DNA of 64,000 nucleotides from Streptomyces justiciae (GCF_015163075.1 NZ_JADDXU010000015.1:222569-286568); one strand, 5' to 3'; shown: positions 51,522 to 61,963, numbered from the stretch's first letter. Made by a program: numbers and translations. The notes: generated from the sequence alone by a model not told the origin.

Positions 51522-52529
51522 TCAGGTGGACCGACGGACGACGACCTCAGCCGAAGCCGCACTCTCCCAGATCGTGCGGCCGAGCGGTGTCCGCCGACCG
51601 TTCAGCTCCGCCTCCAGCCAGACGCGCACACCGTCGAGACGGTCGGAATCGACCAAGCGCGCCGTTGTGAGCGCGGGCAGCGCCAGGCGGCCCTCCACGG
51701 TGTCCTCGGCGCCGATGACCGCCACATCCGACGGGACCCGCCAGCCGAGATCCGAGGCTGCGGCCAGTACGGCCAGTCCATGGCGGTCGTCGGCCGCACA
51801 GATCGCCGAGCTCGGCAGCCTGCCGAGCGCCGACAGGGCCGTCACTGCCCGCGGGCGGTCGAGTGGCAGAGTGAACACCTCCGGCTGCGGCATCCCGCGC
51901 CGCTCGCATTCCTCTCGTACACCCTGGAGTCGCTGCTCAGCCACCACGCGTCGGCTCGAAGGTTCAGGAAACGCGTACCGGATCCTTTCGAAACCGCGTT
52001 CTGCCAGGTGCGCCGCCTGGGCGCGGCCGATCGACCGTTCCCAGGGCCGGTCCGCCGCCTCCGGATCGCCCTCGACGGCGGGGAAGCCGAAGACATGCCG
52101 GACTCCGGCGGCACGTATCTCCTCACAGGTCCGCACGGTCACGAAGGCGAACAACGCGACACCGACAGGCTGCAACGCCGCGACTACCTTCACCGCCTCC
52201 ACCTCCTGCAGCAGCGTGTGCGTGACGACGGTGTAGCCGAGGGCGGACAAGGCGCCGACGACCGCACCGTTCCAGCGCTCGCTGACATCGCCCACGAAGG
52301 TCGGGTCGAGAACCACCAGGACGACGTTCGAATGCCCGCGGCGCAGAGCAGTACCCACAGGGTTGCGCACGTACCCGAGTTCGGAGACTGCTGCGGCCAC
52401 GCGCCGCTTCGTCTCCTCACTGATCGTCTGGGACTCCTTGCCGTTCAGCACATAACTAACCGTGGCCACGGAGACCCCGCTGAGCTTCGCCACGTCCCGA
52501 ATCGTCGGACGGCGTACCCCGGCACCCAC
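51522..52529 (-). CDS. LacI-family regulator
   Basis: A 335-residue LacI protein with the HTH TIRDVAKLSGVSVATVSYVLNG at the N-terminus and the periplasmic-binding-like effector domain (about residues 65-330). The GTG at 52529 is chosen because the HTH begins a few residues after it and the upstream frame is unlike any regulator. It converges with the GH78 gene (66-bp gap) and probably represses it through the AAACGTT boxes. Confidence 0.87.
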   Translation of the reverse strand: MGAGVRRPTIRDVAKLSGVSVATVSYVLNGKESQTISEETKRRVAAAVSELGYVRNPVGTALRRGHSNVVLVVLDPTFVGDVSERWNGAVVGALSALGYTVVTHTLLQEVEAVKVVAALQPVGVALFAFVTVRTCEEIRAAGVRHVFGFPAVEGDPEAADRPWERSIGRAQAAHLAERGFERIRYAFPEPSSRRVVAEQRLQGVREECERRGMPQPEVFTLPLDRPRAVTALSALGRLPSSAICAADDRHGLAVLAAASDLGWRVPSDVAVIGAEDTVEGRLALPALTTARLVDSDRLDGVRVWLEAELNGRRTPLGRTIWESAASAEVVVRRST

Positions 52530-52641
52530 TCGACCAGCCCCTGTTCCTCGACTCCGGCCAGGGTATGCGCTGCTCAACGCGGTGAGCCGGGTCCATCCCG
52601 CGCTGCGGCAAGCGTGACACCAATCTCCCGGCCGAGTACAC

Positions 52642-53661
52642 CTAGCGCAGTACGTCGATGAGCTTCTCGCACAGGCTCTTGGCGTCGTCCAGAGCCTGGC
52701 GGCACATGCCCTCGGTGAGCACCAGGCGCTGGCCGATGCGCGCGGAGGATCCGGGTACACGGGTCAGGTACTTCTCGTCCACGATGCCGTCGTTGTGGGT
52801 GAAGACGTGCCGGGCAGCCCAGGTTTCGAGGAGGCGCTGCCATGTCTGCGGGCCGAGGGCGGAGCGCACGTCGGGGTAGCCGGCGGTGAGGATCAGGTCG
52901 GCCATGGGGTCGAGGCGTTGGAAGATCGCTCCTTTGCCGTTCAGCAGAGCAGTCGCGTTCGGCACGGTCGCTTGGAAAAGCGCGGATGCCAGGGCCTCCA
53001 CGGTTCCCACCACGTTCTCGACGGTGTCGACCCAGTTGCGTGTGAGGACTCCCTGCTCGCGAAGCGGGGCTTTCACTTCAGGGGAAAGAGCTTCCAGTGC
53101 GTCCAGACGGGCGGCGTCGGCCAGGAGCGCGTCGAAGGCTACCGATGCGGCTGGGAGCTGACCGCACACGGGGCAGTATCGGTGCTCCCCGAAGACGGCG
53201 TACTGGATGTGGCAACCCGCGCATGTGCGGACGCGGATCAGTTGCTCTTCGTCGATCCCTGGCAGAGGGCGGGGAGAGAAGGGCCGCGACTTGTATGAAA
53301 AGGAGATGCTGCCGCCTCGCGACCTGCGGGCAACGTCGCTGAACATCTTGTCCAACTCGTGGCTGACCCTCTGCATGGCGTAGTCGCCTGCGGCTTGCAT
53401 GACGCGCTCGCGCTGCTGCTCGGTGATGAACTCCGAGTGCTCCGCATGGTGTCCGCAGTAGACGCACCAGAGGGTCAGGTCCTCAGGCAGCGCCTTGTAC
53501 TGCTGGGCATCCATGCGGAAGATCAACGCGCATTCCGGGCACTGGCGGCCAAGGAACCCGTTGTCATCCAAAGGGATGCTGATCTGCATCTTGAACGAGT
53601 CGTTCTGGTGGTCGACCAGCTCCACGCCGTCGGCCATTCTGATCCTTCGGTTGTTGCGCAT
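52642..53661 (-). CDS. Zinc-ribbon protein with HEPN-like C-terminus, function unknown
   Basis: A 339-residue protein not recognised as a named family. Two treble-clef-like zinc sites are visible: Cys41/Cys44 with Cys66/Cys69, and Cys147/Cys150 with Cys163/Cys166. The C-terminal helical part has Arg284-x4-His289 in ARHVFTHNDGIVDEKYL, the R-x4-6-H form of HEPN ribonuclease domains. It lies 58 bp after the helical protein at 53720-54532 on the same strand, so the two are probably co-transcribed. Possible roles are RNA cleavage, defence or stress response; this is inference. Confidence 0.7.
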   Translation of the reverse strand: MRNNRRIRMADGVELVDHQNDSFKMQISIPLDDNGFLGRQCPECALIFRMDAQQYKALPEDLTLWCVYCGHHAEHSEFITEQQRERVMQAAGDYAMQRVSHELDKMFSDVARRSRGGSISFSYKSRPFSPRPLPGIDEEQLIRVRTCAGCHIQYAVFGEHRYCPVCGQLPAASVAFDALLADAARLDALEALSPEVKAPLREQGVLTRNWVDTVENVVGTVEALASALFQATVPNATALLNGKGAIFQRLDPMADLILTAGYPDVRSALGPQTWQRLLETWAARHVFTHNDGIVDEKYLTRVPGSSARIGQRLVLTEGMCRQALDDAKSLCEKLIDVLR

Positions 53662-53719
53662 GAGTTGATTGTTCTCCTCGGCACTGACATCGCCGCCTGT
53701 TCGACGGGGAGTTCGCGGG

Positions 53720-54532
53720 TCAGCGGTGGCAGGTGGCGCGTTCCTTGAAGAGCTCGAAGCCTCGCTGAAGCATCGTGACGGTGCGATCCGTGGCCCAGAA
53801 CAACACCTTTGGGGAGCTCGTGAGCTGTGTGAGATTCACGCGGCCCTGGGTGGCGACGACGCTGCGCTCCAGGATGCTGAGGGTGCCGTAGACGTCGCCG
53901 TGAGCCAGTGAACTGCAACCGCTCCACACGGCCTCCGCCTGGTCGGCGCCCATGGGGGTGAAGGTGCCTGCTTCACGCACGATCTCCGAGTACGTGGCGG
54001 GCTTCAGGGCGCTCTTCGCGGCGGCCGGGTCCGTCCCCGCGTTGACGACGAGGTCCGTCAGCTGCTGCATCCGTACGGCTGGCGATCGCTTGGGCTGCTG
54101 TTGCAGGAGCGCGGTCATGCGGTCGGACTTCTTGTGCTCGCCGGCCTGTAGGCACAGTCGCCGCTGGACGCGTACCAGGCGCAGGGCCGGCCCCAGCATC
54201 CATACTGCTCGGGCGCTGTTCTCGATGGCGCCACGCAGTAGTGAGTACTGCCCGTGCGTGTGGAGCGTGATGGACACCGAGTTGCCCTGCGGGTCGCCCG
54301 CGAAGGTCGAGCGGAAGCAGTGGAGGTGGTCCACAGCCACGCTCAGCGCGTTCCAGGCGTTGTGGGAGATCTGGTACGGGTCTGTCTTGGCATCGTCCGC
54401 GGCGAGGGCGCTGCCCGGCTGGACCTGCCACTGTTTGGAGTCGGTCTGGGTGAGGCTTTCGTACGGTCGGGCGCTGTCCAGCAAGGACAGGATCCGCCGG
54501 AGGAATTGATCTTCCTCGGTCGTGATTGTCAC
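53720..54532 (-). CDS. Helical hypothetical protein, first gene of two-gene cassette
   Basis: A 270-residue, mainly helical protein, not recognised. Notable blocks are YSLLRGAIENSARAVWMLGP (about residues 97-116) and AVWSGCSSLAHGDVYGT (about 215-231), conserved-looking His/Glu positions but no known catalytic motif. GTG start with GAAGAT before it. No membrane segments or signal peptide. It immediately precedes the zinc-ribbon/HEPN-like gene and may be its regulator or partner (inference). Confidence 0.6.
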   Translation of the reverse strand: MTITTEEDQFLRRILSLLDSARPYESLTQTDSKQWQVQPGSALAADDAKTDPYQISHNAWNALSVAVDHLHCFRSTFAGDPQGNSVSITLHTHGQYSLLRGAIENSARAVWMLGPALRLVRVQRRLCLQAGEHKKSDRMTALLQQQPKRSPAVRMQQLTDLVVNAGTDPAAAKSALKPATYSEIVREAGTFTPMGADQAEAVWSGCSSLAHGDVYGTLSILERSVVATQGRVNLTQLTSSPKVLFWATDRTVTMLQRGFELFKERATCHR

Positions 54533-54820
54533 ATCTTCAGGTTATGGGTGTTGCTCATGGTGATGCGCGGCATTTACGTGAGCCGGTGATTCGTCAAGGA
54601 CGCAGGTCGGGGCGCCCAGTTGGTGATAGAGGCAGGCTGCCTTGATACTCGGGTCACGTCTTCCCGCGGCCCGGTGCGGTCGTTTTCAGGAAGACGCGCC
54701 AACTTCCGTGATGCGTGATGTCAATACCGGAGGCGGCGCTGCGCTCTCCGTGATCTCGCGCCGACCCCAGGGCCGACACGGATCAGGCCGGGCCTTTCGG
54801 GGGTCCTATCGAGTGCGCAG

Positions 54821-55260
54821 ATGTTGTCGCTCGGCATCTGGCTCGTCGTCCGGACCCGGTCTCCCACACGCCGGGACAACCGACGGGCGGAACCCGCACC
54901 CCGCACGACCACCACCCTGGCGTTCGTTGTCGGCGTGGTGGGCGGCGTCTACGGCATCGGCGGCGGCTCCATCCTCAGTCCCGTGCTCGTCGGCCGCGGA
55001 GTCCCGGTCGCCAAGGTCGTCCCGACTGCTCTCTCATCCACCTTTGTCACCTCGCTGGTCGGCGCCTCCGTGTACGCCCTGCTGTCTCTGGCCCACGCCG
55101 GCGGCATCGCGCCTGCTGGTACCTCGGTCTCGCCTGCGGCCTGGGCAGCCTCCTCGGCGCCCGCCTCCAGCCGGGCCTCCCCGAGACCCTCCTCCGCCTT
55201 CTCCTCGGCAACCTGGCTGCGGCCCTCGTCATTCTCTACGCATTCAACGTACTGCGCTGA
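54821..55260 (+). pseudogene. TauE/SafE-family transporter fragment
   Basis: The frame from 54821 encodes the second half of a TauE/SafE permease (FVVGVVGGVYGIGGGSILSP, then VVPTALSSTFVTSLVGASVYALLSLAHAG). The expected C-terminus continues in another frame after about 55115 (WYLGLACGLGSLLGARLQPG, ending LVILYAFNVLR before the stop at 55258-55260). The N-terminal half is absent. It is thus both truncated and frameshifted. Confidence 0.78.
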
Positions 55261-55521
55261 ACCACTTGGGCAACCTTCGCCCACCGAAACAACTGGCTAT
55301 CAAAATACCGATGGTGTGCGGTAAATCTCGGTGACCCCATTGTTCAGCGTGGCGAAATTTGATGGGTTGGTTGCGGGACCCGCCAAATGTGAGCGCCGTC
55401 AGTAGACCCTTTGTGAATGAACCCAATGTTCCGCGAGCATGCGTTCCCGGTTCCGCCGCCTGCGCTCAATGGCGACTCGTCAAATCGTCCACGATTTCCT
55501 CGTGAGCACCGAGCATCGCGG

Positions 55522-56140
55522 AAATCCTCGGCCCGCTTGTACATTGCGCCCGACGGACAGGCCGACACGCAGGCCGGGTTGAGGCAGTGCTCGCACAGAC
55601 GGGGCAGGTGGAAGAGGAATGTCTGCTCGAACTCGAACTTCACCTTCTGTGCCCAGGCCCCGGACAGGTTGGGGTCGGCGCCGGCGTTCTCGGGTGCTCC
55701 GCCCAGGCCGTCCTCCCAGTTGGCGCCCCAGGTGATGGCCGTGGGAGTTCCGGTGAGGACCGACCGAGCGGGGGCGGGCGACCGGGATGTCCTTCTGGGC
55801 GGGGGCGTTGACGAGGTTGTCGTAGTCGTAGCGGCTCGTAGTAGTCCTCGATGGACGGCAGGTCCGGATTGGAGAACAGCGACAGCAGCCGCTTGACGCG
55901 ACCACCGGAGCGCAGGACGAGGCGTCCGCGCCTGTCGAGCATCCAGCCGCCCTTCCACTGCTCCTGGTCCTCGTAGCGGCGGGGGTAGCCGACGCCGGGC
56001 TTGGTCTCGACGTTGTTGAACCAGGCGTACTCGACGCCGGTGCGGTTGGTCCACGTCTGCTTGCAGGTGACCGAGCAGGTGTGGCAGCCGATGCACTTGT
56101 CGAGGTTCATCACCATCGCGATCTGGGCCATGACCCTCAT
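55522..56140 (-). pseudogene. narH: Nitrate reductase beta subunit, frameshifted and truncated
   Basis: The N-terminus is clear NarH (MVMNLDKCIGCHTCSVTCKQ, GVEYAWFNNVETKPG). The match then changes frame twice, near 55832 (after IEDYYEP) and near 55770, where GGTC is duplicated, and continues as LTGTPTAITWGANWEDGLGG and LCEHCLNPACVSACPSGAMYKRAED. It stops near 55525; the remaining roughly 300 residues with further Fe-S sites are missing, and no narJ or narI follows. It starts 1 bp after the narG stop, the usual operon order. Confidence 0.88.
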
Positions 56141-56141
56141 G

Positions 56142-59100
56142 TCAGTACTCCACTTGCTGGCTGCGGCGGCGGATGACGGTGACCTCGTCGCGCTGGTTTC
56201 CGGTCGGGCCGTAGTAGTTGAAGGCGTAGGTGAACTGCGCGTAGCCGCCCGCGAGATGGGTGGGCTTGAGCAGCAGCCTGGTGAGCGAGTTGTGGATGCC
56301 CCCGCGCTTGCCGCTGACCTCGGTCCTGGGCACGTTCACGTTGCGGTCCTGGGCGTGGTGCATGTACACGGTGCCCTCAGGCATGCGGTGCGTGACGACT
56401 GCCCGGGCGGCGACGACGCCGTTGCGGTTGTACGCCTCGATCCACTCGTTGTCCTTCACACCGATCTTCTCGGCGTCTTGCGTGGACATCCAGATCGTGG
56501 GGCCGCCGCGGGACAGGTCGAGCATGTACTTGTTGTCCTGGTAGTTCGAGTGGATGGACCACTTCGAGTGCGGGGTCAGATAGCGGACGGTGACCTCGGC
56601 GCGGCCGCCCTCGTGCAGTTGCTCATCGCCGTAGTGCCGAGGCGTGTTCAACGGGGGCCGGTAGACGGGAAGTTGCTCGCCGAGTTCGGCCATCCAGTCG
56701 TGCTGGACGAAGAAGTGCTGGCGGCCGGTGAGGGTGTGCCAGGGCTTCTTGTGCTCGGTGCTGATGACGAACGGTGAGTAGCGGCGACCACCCGTCTCCG
56801 AGCCCGACCACTCGTACGACGTCATCACCGACCGCGGCTGGGTGCGGGTGTCGGCGAAGGTGATCCGCTCGGCCTCGCGTTCGGAGGCGAGGTCCACCAG
56901 GCCCTCGCTGCCGGTCTGCCGCTCCAACTCCCGGAAACCCTCGGCGGCGAGGCGGCCGTTGGTGGTGCCGGACAGAGCGAGGATCGCCTCGCACATGTCG
57001 GAAGCGGTGGCCAGTGAGGGACGGCCGACGGCGACTCCGTCACGGACGGTGCCGTTGCGGTGGCGCAGTTCCTCGATCTCCTGATCGGGGTGGACGGTCA
57101 CGCCCTTGGTGGTGGTGCCCAAGGAGTCGAGCAGCGGGCCGACGGCACGCATCTTCTGCGCGATCGCCGCGTAGTCGCGCTCGATGGTGACCAGCTTGGG
57201 CATGGTCCGCCCCGGGATCGGCTCGCACTCGCCGGTCTTCCAGCCCCGTACGACACCGCCTGGCTGGGCGAGTTCGTCAGGAGTGTCGTGCAGCAGCGGC
57301 ACGGCCAGGACGTCAGTGCGGGTGCCCAGGTGCTCGGCGGCCAGCTCGCTGAACCTGTCGGCGATGGTCAGGAACGTGTCGTAGTCGGTGCGGGCCTGCC
57401 ACGGCGGGGCGATGGCCGGGGTGAAGGCGTGCACGAAGGGATGCATGTCGGTCGACGACAGGTCGTCCTTCTCGTACCAGGTCGCGGCCGGCAGGACCAC
57501 GTCGGCCATCAGCCCGGTGGACGTCATCCGGAAGTCCATGCAGACCAGCAGGTCGAGCTTGCCCTCGGGCGCCTCCTCCCGCCACACCACGTCCTTCGGC
57601 CGGTGCTCGGGCGGGGTCTCCTCGGAGCGGACCGCCGCGTCCGTGCCCAGCAGGTGGCGCAGGAAGTACTCGTTGCCCTTTCCGGAGGAGCCGAGCAGGT
57701 TCGCCCGCCAAACGGTCAGCACGCGGGGGAAGTTGGCTGGGTCGTCAGGGTCCTCGGCGGCGAACCGCAGCCGTTTCGACTTGAGCTCGTCGACGATGTG
57801 GTCGGCGACCTGCTTTCCCTGGGCCTGAGCTTCGTCCGTCAGGTCCAGCGGGTTGCGGTTGAAGCCGGGGTGGCCGGGGGTCCAGCCCAGTCGCACGGCC
57901 TGTGCGAGGCAGTCGGCGAACCCCTTGCCCGTGAAGCGCCCCTTGCCGAGCGAGGAGGCCAGCTCTTCGGGGCCGAAGGTCTCATAGCGCCACTGGTCGG
58001 AATTCAGGTACCAGTACGAGGTGCCCGCCATGTGCCGGGTGGGCCGCTGCCAGTCGAATGCGAACGACAGGTGCTGCTGCCCGGTCACCGGGCGGACCTT
58101 CTCCTGGCCGACGTAGTGCGCCCAGCCGCCGCCGTTGACGCCCTGGCGGCCGGTCATGGTGGTCAGCGCCAGGAAGGCGCGGTAGATGGCGTCGGAGTGG
58201 AACCAGTGGTTGGTGCCGGCACCGAGGGCGATCATCGAACGGCCCTGGGTGCGCTCGGCGTTGCGGGCGAACTCCCGGGCGATCCGGGCCGCCTGCTCGG
58301 CCGGCACGGAGGTGATCGTCTCCTGCCATGCGGGGGTGTACGGCTGCGACGGGTCGTCGTAGGCGCGCGGCCAGACACCCGGCAGACCGGGCCGGGCCAC
58401 CCCGTACTGGGCGAGCATCAGGTCGAACACGGTCGTGACGAGCCGTCCGCCGATCCTGCGCACCGGCACCCCGCGGACCATCGTCGAGCCGCCCTCGGTG
58501 GAGCCCTCGTCGAAGCGCGGCAACGCCACCCGTACCCTGTCTTCGGCTCTCGAGCAGGCTCAACTCGGGCACGGTGTCGCCCAGATCGAGGTTCCAGCGA
58601 CCCTGCCCGGCTTCCCCCCAGCGGAAGCCGAGCGAGCCGTTGGGCTCGACCGGCTCCCCTGTGGCCGAGTCGAGCAGGACGGTCTTGGACTCGGCGTGCT
58701 CGGTGTCATGGCCGAGGTCGGCTTCCGTCAGGAACCCGTCGGGGACGAGCCCACGGTCGTGCTCGCGCAAACTGACGAGGAACGGGGCGTCGGTGAACTT
58801 GCGCAGGTAGTCCTGGAAGTACGGCACTTCACGCTCGACCAGGAATTCGCGCAGGATGACGTGTCCCATGGCCATCGCCAGCGCCCCGTCCGTGCCCGGG
58901 TGCGGGGCGAGCCACTCGTCGGCGTGCTTGACGTTGTCCGCGTAGTCGGGGCTGACCGCGACGACCTTGGTGCCGTTGTACCGGGTCTCGGTGAGGAAAT
59001 GCGCGTCCGGGGTGCGGGTGACGGGGATGTTGGACCCCCACATGATCAGATAGCCCGCGTTCCACCAGTCCGCTGCCTCGGGGACATCGGTCTGGTCGCC

Positions 59101-59838
59101 GAAGACCTGCGGCGAGGCGATCGGCAGGTCCGCGTACCAGTCGTAGAACGACAGCAGCGTCCCGCCGATCAGCGAGTGGAAGCGGGCGCCGGCCGCGAAG
59201 GAGGCCATGGACATCGCCGGGATCGGGGAGAAGCCGGCGACGCGGTCCGGACCGTATGCCATGATCGTGTGCACCTGTGCGGCGGCGACCAGTTCGCTGA
59301 CCTCGTCCCAGTCGGCGCGGACCAGGCCGCCCTTGCCGCGGGCCCGCTTGTACGCACGTGCCTTCGCTGGGTCGGCGGTGATCTCGGCCCAGGCCGCCAC
59401 GGGGTCGCCGAGCCTGCGCCGCGCCTCACGCCACAGCTTCAGCAACTCGCCCCGCACGTACGGGTATCGGACCCGGCTGGGCGAGTAGGTGTACCAGGAG
59501 AACGACGCGCCACGCGGGCAGCCGCGCTGCTCGTACTCGGGGCAGTCCGCGCCGATCGACGGATAGTCGGTGGCCTGGTGCTCCCAGGTGATGATGCCGT
59601 CCTTGACGTACACCATCCACGAGCAGGAGCCGGTGCAGTTGACCCCGTGGGTGGAGCGCACCACTTTGTCGTGCGCCCAGCGGTCCCGGTAGAAGCCCTC
59701 CCACTTGCCGTCGTTGGTGCCGAAGACAGCGCGTCCGTCAGCCGACACCTCACGACGGGTCAGAAGCCTGCGGGCGGCCAGCGGCTATCCCTCCGCGACG
59801 CGTCCATGCGGGGGACGCGCTGTCTTGTCGTTGTCCAT
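56142..59838 (-). pseudogene. narG: Nitrate reductase alpha subunit, broken
   Basis: Nearly full-length NarG in two frames. 59748 to about 58549 encodes the N-terminal part (STHGVNCTGSCSWMVYVKDG, DYPSIGADCPEYEQRGCPRG, WGSNIPVTRTPDAH); a one-base insertion near 58549 (minus-strand GAGAGCC for expected GAGGCC) shifts to the frame that runs on as DRVRVALPRFDEGST and ends at 56142. The frame from an ATG at 59838 also meets an in-frame TGA at 59761-59763, where it would read AGF-stop-TRREVSADGR; a GTG at 59748 could restart. The Moco and FS0 regions are otherwise well kept. With narH truncated and narJI absent, the enzyme cannot be made. Confidence 0.88.
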
Positions 59839-60688
59839 GCGGCGAACCTAGAGGGCCTGCGCCATCCGGCGCCCGGGTCCACAGGTCCCCGCCGGATGCC
59901 CCTCCGGCCCAGTCCGGGCCGCGGCAACAGGGCCTAAAGGTCCCGGTGCCGGGCCGGTCGGCCGAGGTGACCGGCGCGGTCGGCGTTGCCTGATCGTGGC
60001 AATCGAACCGGAGGTACCCGGACGATCGCGCCACGCCTCGGACCGGCTCATCCCCCCGTCTCCGGCCCAAACAGGCGCGGCGTAGGTGCTGTACCGCTCG
60101 TTGCGGTCGCTGTCCGGCCGCCTGCTTCGTCCGCCGTGTCGTCAGGTGGCCGGACCGGCACCGTTCGGGGGCCGCGGTGATCTCGTGAGTGTCTCCGGGC
60201 GGTATGCCCAGGCCGTGTCCCACTGCGACCCTTTTGAGCTGAGCACCGATATCACCGGGGATTGGCTGTGCCCGGTGGCCAACTTCGGGGGCTTGCACCA
60301 CTGTTCGTGATCGCCGGCCCACGACCTCCGTCCGGTGACCAGCTCCCCCGGAAGCCGTGTTCAGACAGAAGTTGACCGACCGACACCTTGGCCGGCAGAC
60401 GCAGTCACTCCTGCCGGTCGAGTGCGTGAAAGACGTCGTCCTGGAACATCGGCTCATCCTCCATGCCGGGACCCGTCGACATCCGGCCGGGCGGCCTGCA
60501 TCTCGTCTCGCTGACAGGTATGTGTGGGCCTGTTTTGGGGGGACTGTCGGGACCGGCGGTCGGGGACAGACGGCCCACCCCGCCGGGGCACCCTGGCGCG
60601 GAGAGTGGGCGCGGGGCCTTGTCGGGTGCGTTCCCTGCGGCACCCGCGATCCGGCGGCCCGACACCGCGAACGCGAGAGAAGGACGAC
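59839..60688. other. narG-narK intergenic region
   Basis: In 850 bp I see no gene with family similarity on either strand; long open frames here are unlike any protein I recognise and follow from high GC. The left end has the DevR/OsdR-like boxes described separately; near 60549-60562 a related GGGACCGGCGGTC lies about 130 bp before narK. The narK ribosome site GAAGGA is just before 60689. Confidence 0.5.
59930..59965. promoter_or_regulatory. DevR/OsdR-like dormancy boxes upstream of narG
   Basis: GGGCCTAAAGGTCCC at 59930-59944 is an imperfect inverted repeat close to the known DevR/DosR consensus GGGAC-N-GTCCC type, and GGGCCGGTCGGCCG follows at 59951. They lie about 90-125 bp upstream of the narG ATG. 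In S. coelicolor the narG2 region is controlled by the DevR homologue OsdR, which makes the assignment plausible; binding here is inference. Confidence 0.5.
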
Positions 60689-61936
60689 ATGCCCCGACCA
60701 CCGAGGCAGCACAACGACACACCGATACCCGCGACGTCCGTACCAGGCAGAGCCTGGCTGATGCTGGCTCTGGCCACCATCGGATTCGCCGTCAACTTCT
60801 GGGCCTGGGCGCTGCTCAGCCCGCTGGGCCCGCGCTTCAAGGACACCCTGGAGCTGTCGTCCTTCCAGCAGTCGCTGCTGGTGGCCGTGCCGGTAGTGGT
60901 CGGCTCGCTGGGCCGTATCCCCGTCGGGGTGCTCACCGACCGGTTCGGCGGACGAGTGATGTTCCCGCTGGTCTCCGCCGCCACCATCGTGCCGGTCCTC
61001 TACCTCGGCCTGGCCGGGCACTCCCCGCTGTGGGCGCTGCTGGCCGGCGGGTTCTTCCTCGGCATCGGCGGCACCGCCTTCACCGTCGGAGTGCCGGTCG
61101 TCAACGCCTGGTTCCCACCCGAACGGCGAGGCCTGGCCATCGGGATCTTCGGCACGGGCATGGGCGGTACCGCGATCAGCGCGCTGACCACCGTCAAGCT
61201 CGTGGACGCGCACGGCATGGCGAACCCGTTCCTGATCACCGCCGCCGTCCTGGCCGGATACGCGGTGATCGCCGCGCTGCTGCTGCGCGACGCACCCGGT
61301 CGCACGGTGCCCGACCAGCCGCTGACCCGCCGCCTGGCAGCCACGTTCGACCTGGCCATCACCTGGCAGGCATCCGCCCTGTACGCCGTGGCCTTCGGCG
61401 GCTACGTCGCCTTCTCCGTGTACCTGCCCACCTATCTCAAGACCGGCTACGGGCTGTCGCAGGCGGACGCGGCCAACCGCATGGCCGGGTTCGTGCTGCT
61501 GGCGGTGGCGATGCGGCCGATCGGTGGCTGGCTGTCGGACCGCATAGGACCGGTGCGGGTGCTGGGCGGCGCCCTCGCCGCAGTGCTGGCTGGCGCGCTC
61601 GTGCAGTCGCTCGCCCCGCCGCTGATGCCGCTCGGCACGCTCGCCTGCCTGGTCATGGCCGGTGCGCTTGGCGCCAGCAGCGGCGCGGTCTTCGCCCTGG
61701 TGGCCATGCTCGCCCCGGCCGGCACGGTCGGATCCGTCACCGGCGTCGTAGGAGCCGCCGGCGGCCTGGGCGGATTCGTGCCGCCACTGGTCATGGGCGG
61801 GCTGTACGGCGCCTACGGCTCCTACGCCGTCGGCTTGCTCCTGCTGGCCGTGGTGGCCGCCGCGGTGCTGGCGTTCACGGGCAGCGGCGTACGCAGCCAC
61901 CTCACCCGCTGCGTGCCCGCCGCGCGGCCGGACTGA
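60689..61936 (+). CDS. narK: Nitrate/nitrite transporter, NarK type
   Basis: A 415-residue MFS protein with 12 hydrophobic segments. NNP-family features are visible: GRIPVGVLTDRFGGRVMF between helices 2 and 3, the first nitrate signature LGIGGTAFTVGVPVVNAWFP...GIFGTGMGG, and the second around GASSGAVFALVAMLAPAGTVG. The ATG at 60689 follows GAAGGA. It looks intact while the neighbouring narGH are broken, so it could still serve nitrite export or nitrate uptake for another enzyme. Confidence 0.9.
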   Translation: MPRPPRQHNDTPIPATSVPGRAWLMLALATIGFAVNFWAWALLSPLGPRFKDTLELSSFQQSLLVAVPVVVGSLGRIPVGVLTDRFGGRVMFPLVSAATIVPVLYLGLAGHSPLWALLAGGFFLGIGGTAFTVGVPVVNAWFPPERRGLAIGIFGTGMGGTAISALTTVKLVDAHGMANPFLITAAVLAGYAVIAALLLRDAPGRTVPDQPLTRRLAATFDLAITWQASALYAVAFGGYVAFSVYLPTYLKTGYGLSQADAANRMAGFVLLAVAMRPIGGWLSDRIGPVRVLGGALAAVLAGALVQSLAPPLMPLGTLACLVMAGALGASSGAVFALVAMLAPAGTVGSVTGVVGAAGGLGGFVPPLVMGGLYGAYGSYAVGLLLLAVVAAAVLAFTGSGVRSHLTRCVPAARPD

Positions 61937-61963
61937 GATGACCGAACAGGGGCGTCCTGCCCC

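Noticed and set aside
59761..59763. The in-frame TGA of narG as a selenocysteine codon
   Set aside because: NarG does not have Sec at this N-terminal site, no Sec-insertion hairpin is evident, and the gene has another disabling frameshift.
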